From NCBI RefSeq assembly GCF_000724545.1, contig NZ_JHBV01000025.1:37021-101020 (forward strand): 64,000 nt of DNA. The letters are read 5' to 3'. Numbering within the stretch: position 1 is the first letter of the stretch; each line of letters starts with the position of its first letter. Of this stretch, positions 61,422-64,000 are shown piece by piece. The position numbers and the translations under genes were made by a program. This DNA is from Aureispira sp. CCB-QB1. Lineage in GTDB: Bacteria; Bacteroidota; Bacteroidia; Chitinophagales; Saprospiraceae. The notes below the pieces were generated by a model. That model had not been told where the DNA came from, made no database searches, and saw nothing but the letters and a program-made list of their open reading frames with translations.

Positions 61422-63896
61422 ATGATAAAAATGAACCAAACCTATTTACATCTTACACAGCAAGTAATTTATTTTTTACTCCTCTGCTGTTCTTTTTTGT
61501 GGTCTGCCACAACCAATGCGCAATGCACCATTACTTTGCAACCAGATGGTATACAAGGAAAAGATGCCGAAGTCAATAGCTTAAGTTGTTCCTCATCTTA
61601 CGCAGTGAGTACCAATTGGTGCGAAACAGTCAATGGCGGAACAACCAGTAATTTGCGTTCCAAAGCTTGGACTTGGTGGGGAACGCATGCAGCAATTCGT
61701 TCTTTGTTAGAGTTTGATTTATCATCTCTTCCAGCGGGATGTACGGTCACCAATGCTACCTTAATTATGCACAATGGAAACGACAACCCCAACGCATACC
61801 ATTGTGGTCAAAACTCAACCATTCATCCCTGTTTGCCAAATGATATTTATTTGCATAGAATTACGCAGAGCTGGCAAGAGCATACTGTTAATTGGTTAAA
61901 CCAACCTACTTATGCGTCGACCAATCTAGGAACAGACTATATTTTTGAAGGCAACAATAGTCAACCGTACAATGATTATAGTTTTGATATTACTGATATG
62001 GTGAATTTTTGGTTGGCAAATCCAGCTCAAAATCATGGAATGTTACTCAAACAACAAGATGAAACCAATCACTACAAATCAGTATGGTTTCGGTCTAGTG
62101 ATCATTCTAATCCTGCTGTTCGTCCAGAATTAGTATTAACACTCAACTGTTCAGGAAACTGCGACAACATTATAGAAGGGAATATTTTTGATGACTTGAA
62201 TGGAGATTGTGTGATGGGAACGAATGATTTGCCCTTAGAGAATTGGGTTGTTGAAATACTACCAGGTCCAATTTATACGTCTACAGATGTAAATGGTTTT
62301 TATAGAGCCAATGTACTAGATGGGACGTATACCGTTAATGTATTTAATCCAAATACCAATCTTTGGTATGCAGGTTGCCCAGCTAATAATACACAATCTG
62401 TCACAGTTAGTGGAGGGAGTACAGGCATTGCAGATTTTGCTTATGATGCGGCGTATTATTGCCCATTATTGACCGTAGATGTTGCTTCTAATTTTTTGAG
62501 AAAATGCCATACCGAAAATTTTATCGTACATTATTGTAATCGTGGTAATGTCGTTGCCAATAATGCTTATGTTGAAGTTAACTTTAGCAATGGTTTAACT
62601 CCTTTAAGTTCTGATGCTACTTATACGGTCAATTCTTCTAGCCAGTGGAGTTTTCCTGTCGGAAATTTAGCGCCAGGAGCTTGCGGTAGTTTTTATGTAT
62701 TGACACAAATCAGTTGTGATGCAAATTTTGGCGATATAGAATGTGTGACAGCAGAGATATATCCAGATTATCCTTGTAGCGAATTGCCAGGTGACTCTAC
62801 TGTTTGGGATCGTTCCTCGGTGATGGTTGTGGGAACTTGTCAAGGCGATACTGCTGCTTGTTTTACCATCACGAATACAGGGAGTGCATCGAATGGTAAT
62901 ATGCAAGGGACGTCTACTTATCGTATTTATGATAATAATGTCTTGGTTCATACAGGAACCTTTCAATTGGCGGGCGGAGCCTCTACAGTTATTTGTTGGC
63001 CAACTACAGGCAATACCATTCGCTTAGAGGCAGATCAACGTCCTGGTCATCCAGGAAATAGCCACCCCAATGCGGTCGTAGATAATTGTGGAAATAATAG
63101 TGCTGCTTTCAATTTAGGATTGACCTTGCCTGAAAATGATGCTCCTGCTGATATTGCTGTGGAGTGTGCAGAAGTTCGCTCTTCTTATGATCCCAATGAC
63201 AAACGAGTCATCCCAGCAGGGGTAGGAGCACAGCATTATGTCGACCAAAATATTATGTTGGATTATAAAATCCGTTTTCAAAATACGGGAAATGATACGG
63301 CTCTGAACATTGTGATCAAAGATACTTTATCGCCTTATTTGGATCTTAGTTCGATACAAATTGGTGCCTCTAGTCATTCATACAGTTTTAGCATAGAAAA
63401 TGGTCGAGCACTTAAATTTTCATTCAACAATATTATGCTCCCTGATAGCAATGTCAATGAGCCTCTATCGCATGGATTTGTTAAGTTTAAAATCAAGCAA
63501 TTGCCTAATTTGCCAATAGGAACCGTTATTAACAATAGTGCTTCGATCTACTTTGATTACAATGCTCCTGTTTTGACGAACAATACCTTTTTGACAATCG
63601 GAGATATGAATCATATTTTAACTGTAAATACAGAAGAAATAGAAAAGGAGACTATTAATATCAATATTTATCCGAATCCGTTTGGAAGAAGTGCGGTGGT
63701 TTATGTACAAGGATACGAAGGAAAAGAACCGATTAATTTTGAGCTTTTTAATGCATTAGGTGTACGTGTTCAAGTTGTTCAGACACTAGATCATAATTTC
63801 GAAATTAAGCGTAGCAATTTACCATCAGGAGTTTATTTGTATCGAGCTACAGCCAATCAATCTTTGTTGGGAAGTGGGAAATTAATTATAGAATAA
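61422..63896 (+). CDS. Large T9SS-sorted surface protein: DNRLRE, SdrD-B-like, DUF11-like, sorting domain
   Basis: The 824-residue protein starts at the ATG at 61422 (61431 is also possible), leading to a signal peptide (YFLLLCCSFLWSATTNA, cleaved before QC). Domains in order: DNRLRE beta-sandwich (about 30-240; TWWGTHAAIRSLLEFDLSSL quoted as its LEFDLSSLP core, then SWQEHTVNWLNQPTY), an SdrD B-like module (about 245-330, GNIFDDLNGDCVMGTNDLPL), Cys-containing DUF11-like modules (about 340-600), a conserved SYDPNDKRV repeat region ending SASIYFDYNAPVLTNNT (about 600-735), and a type A sorting domain (IYPNPFGRSAVVY ... GVYLYRATANQS, C-terminal 75 residues). It is a likely adhesin or surface-layer-type protein exported by the type IX system. 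Confidence 0.9.
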   Translation: MIKMNQTYLHLTQQVIYFLLLCCSFLWSATTNAQCTITLQPDGIQGKDAEVNSLSCSSSYAVSTNWCETVNGGTTSNLRSKAWTWWGTHAAIRSLLEFDLSSLPAGCTVTNATLIMHNGNDNPNAYHCGQNSTIHPCLPNDIYLHRITQSWQEHTVNWLNQPTYASTNLGTDYIFEGNNSQPYNDYSFDITDMVNFWLANPAQNHGMLLKQQDETNHYKSVWFRSSDHSNPAVRPELVLTLNCSGNCDNIIEGNIFDDLNGDCVMGTNDLPLENWVVEILPGPIYTSTDVNGFYRANVLDGTYTVNVFNPNTNLWYAGCPANNTQSVTVSGGSTGIADFAYDAAYYCPLLTVDVASNFLRKCHTENFIVHYCNRGNVVANNAYVEVNFSNGLTPLSSDATYTVNSSSQWSFPVGNLAPGACGSFYVLTQISCDANFGDIECVTAEIYPDYPCSELPGDSTVWDRSSVMVVGTCQGDTAACFTITNTGSASNGNMQGTSTYRIYDNNVLVHTGTFQLAGGASTVICWPTTGNTIRLEADQRPGHPGNSHPNAVVDNCGNNSAAFNLGLTLPENDAPADIAVECAEVRSSYDPNDKRVIPAGVGAQHYVDQNIMLDYKIRFQNTGNDTALNIVIKDTLSPYLDLSSIQIGASSHSYSFSIENGRALKFSFNNIMLPDSNVNEPLSHGFVKFKIKQLPNLPIGTVINNSASIYFDYNAPVLTNNTFLTIGDMNHILTVNTEEIEKETININIYPNPFGRSAVVYVQGYEGKEPINFELFNALGVRVQVVQTLDHNFEIKRSNLPSGVYLYRATANQSLLGSGKLIIE

Positions 63897-64000
63897 ACTA
63901 ATGCTATTTTTTAGCCATACAAATTAATTCGTGATGAACTGTGTATATATGCAAACAAAAAAGTGATTAATTTACATTAAATTTTAAATAACAAGGATGG

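Overview
The window is AT-rich chromosomal DNA from a member of the Bacteroidota. Several signals agree on this: two proteins with type IX secretion (T9SS) C-terminal sorting domains, PD40-propeller envelope proteins of the PorE kind, a fused SecDF, a paired DUF1501/DUF1800 locus, the gene set DUF4175 - RsbW-like ATPase - ybeY, lipoproteins with short WSC/FAC/YSC lipoboxes, and TAnnTTTG-type -7 boxes. Gene content would fit the Saprospiria (an Aureispira- or Saprospira-like organism), but that is a guess from content. No rRNA, tRNA, CRISPR array, prophage or intact insertion sequence was seen.

Layout. 1-5180: end of a membrane protein, then two tandem paralogous TPR-PD40-CRD-SPOR envelope proteins. 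6021-8662: rfbA (dTDP-sugar synthesis) and a mitochondrial-type citrate synthase. 9025-13614: DUF4175 protein, RsbW-like ATPase and YbeY. 13790-15987: periplasmic HtrA protease and Hsp20, both on the minus strand; hsp20 has a good sigma-54 promoter candidate and a cluster of TTGTCA boxes. 16351-19252: envelope glycan pair (GT2 fused to a sugar-transferase-like tail, plus a degenerate methyltransferase-like protein). 19268-22041: DUF1800/DUF1501 operon. 22437-32161: signalling region with a duplicated-domain lipoprotein, a degenerate RsbW-like protein, an NtrC-family sigma-54 activator and a giant nine-PAS hybrid kinase ending in REC and HPt domains. 32158-38731: TIM-barrel epimerase, murB and secDF. 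39254-47022: fatty acid hydroxylase, T9SS cargo, methyltransferase, penicillin-binding protein 1C, an unexplained two-gene cassette, and a BlaI/BlaR1 pair. 47158-55014: DUF4348 lipoprotein, phosphopantetheinyl transferase, acyltransferase, a DHFR-like/4-TM/HTTM operon, and an LRR lipoprotein operon. 55240-58745: copper module (HMA-AraC regulator, CopA ATPase, Cys-less rhodanese). 59321-61022: SDR oxidoreductase and a TetR regulator with matching operator sites. 61422-63896: large T9SS-sorted surface protein.

The most striking feature not explained by genes is a family of short modular repeats (about 40-100 bp; consensus halves AATAGTTCGTTGAAACCAC and GTAGCAGCGCAGCTAACTA, plus companion modules). 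They are scattered through the intergenic spaces from 22 kb to 60 kb in both orientations, with full, decayed, doubled and composite copies. Functionally the window is mostly core envelope biogenesis, stress and signalling; the less familiar parts are the repeat family, the 44356-45134 cassette, the SPOR-ended PorE-like pair and the hsp20 sigma-54 control region.
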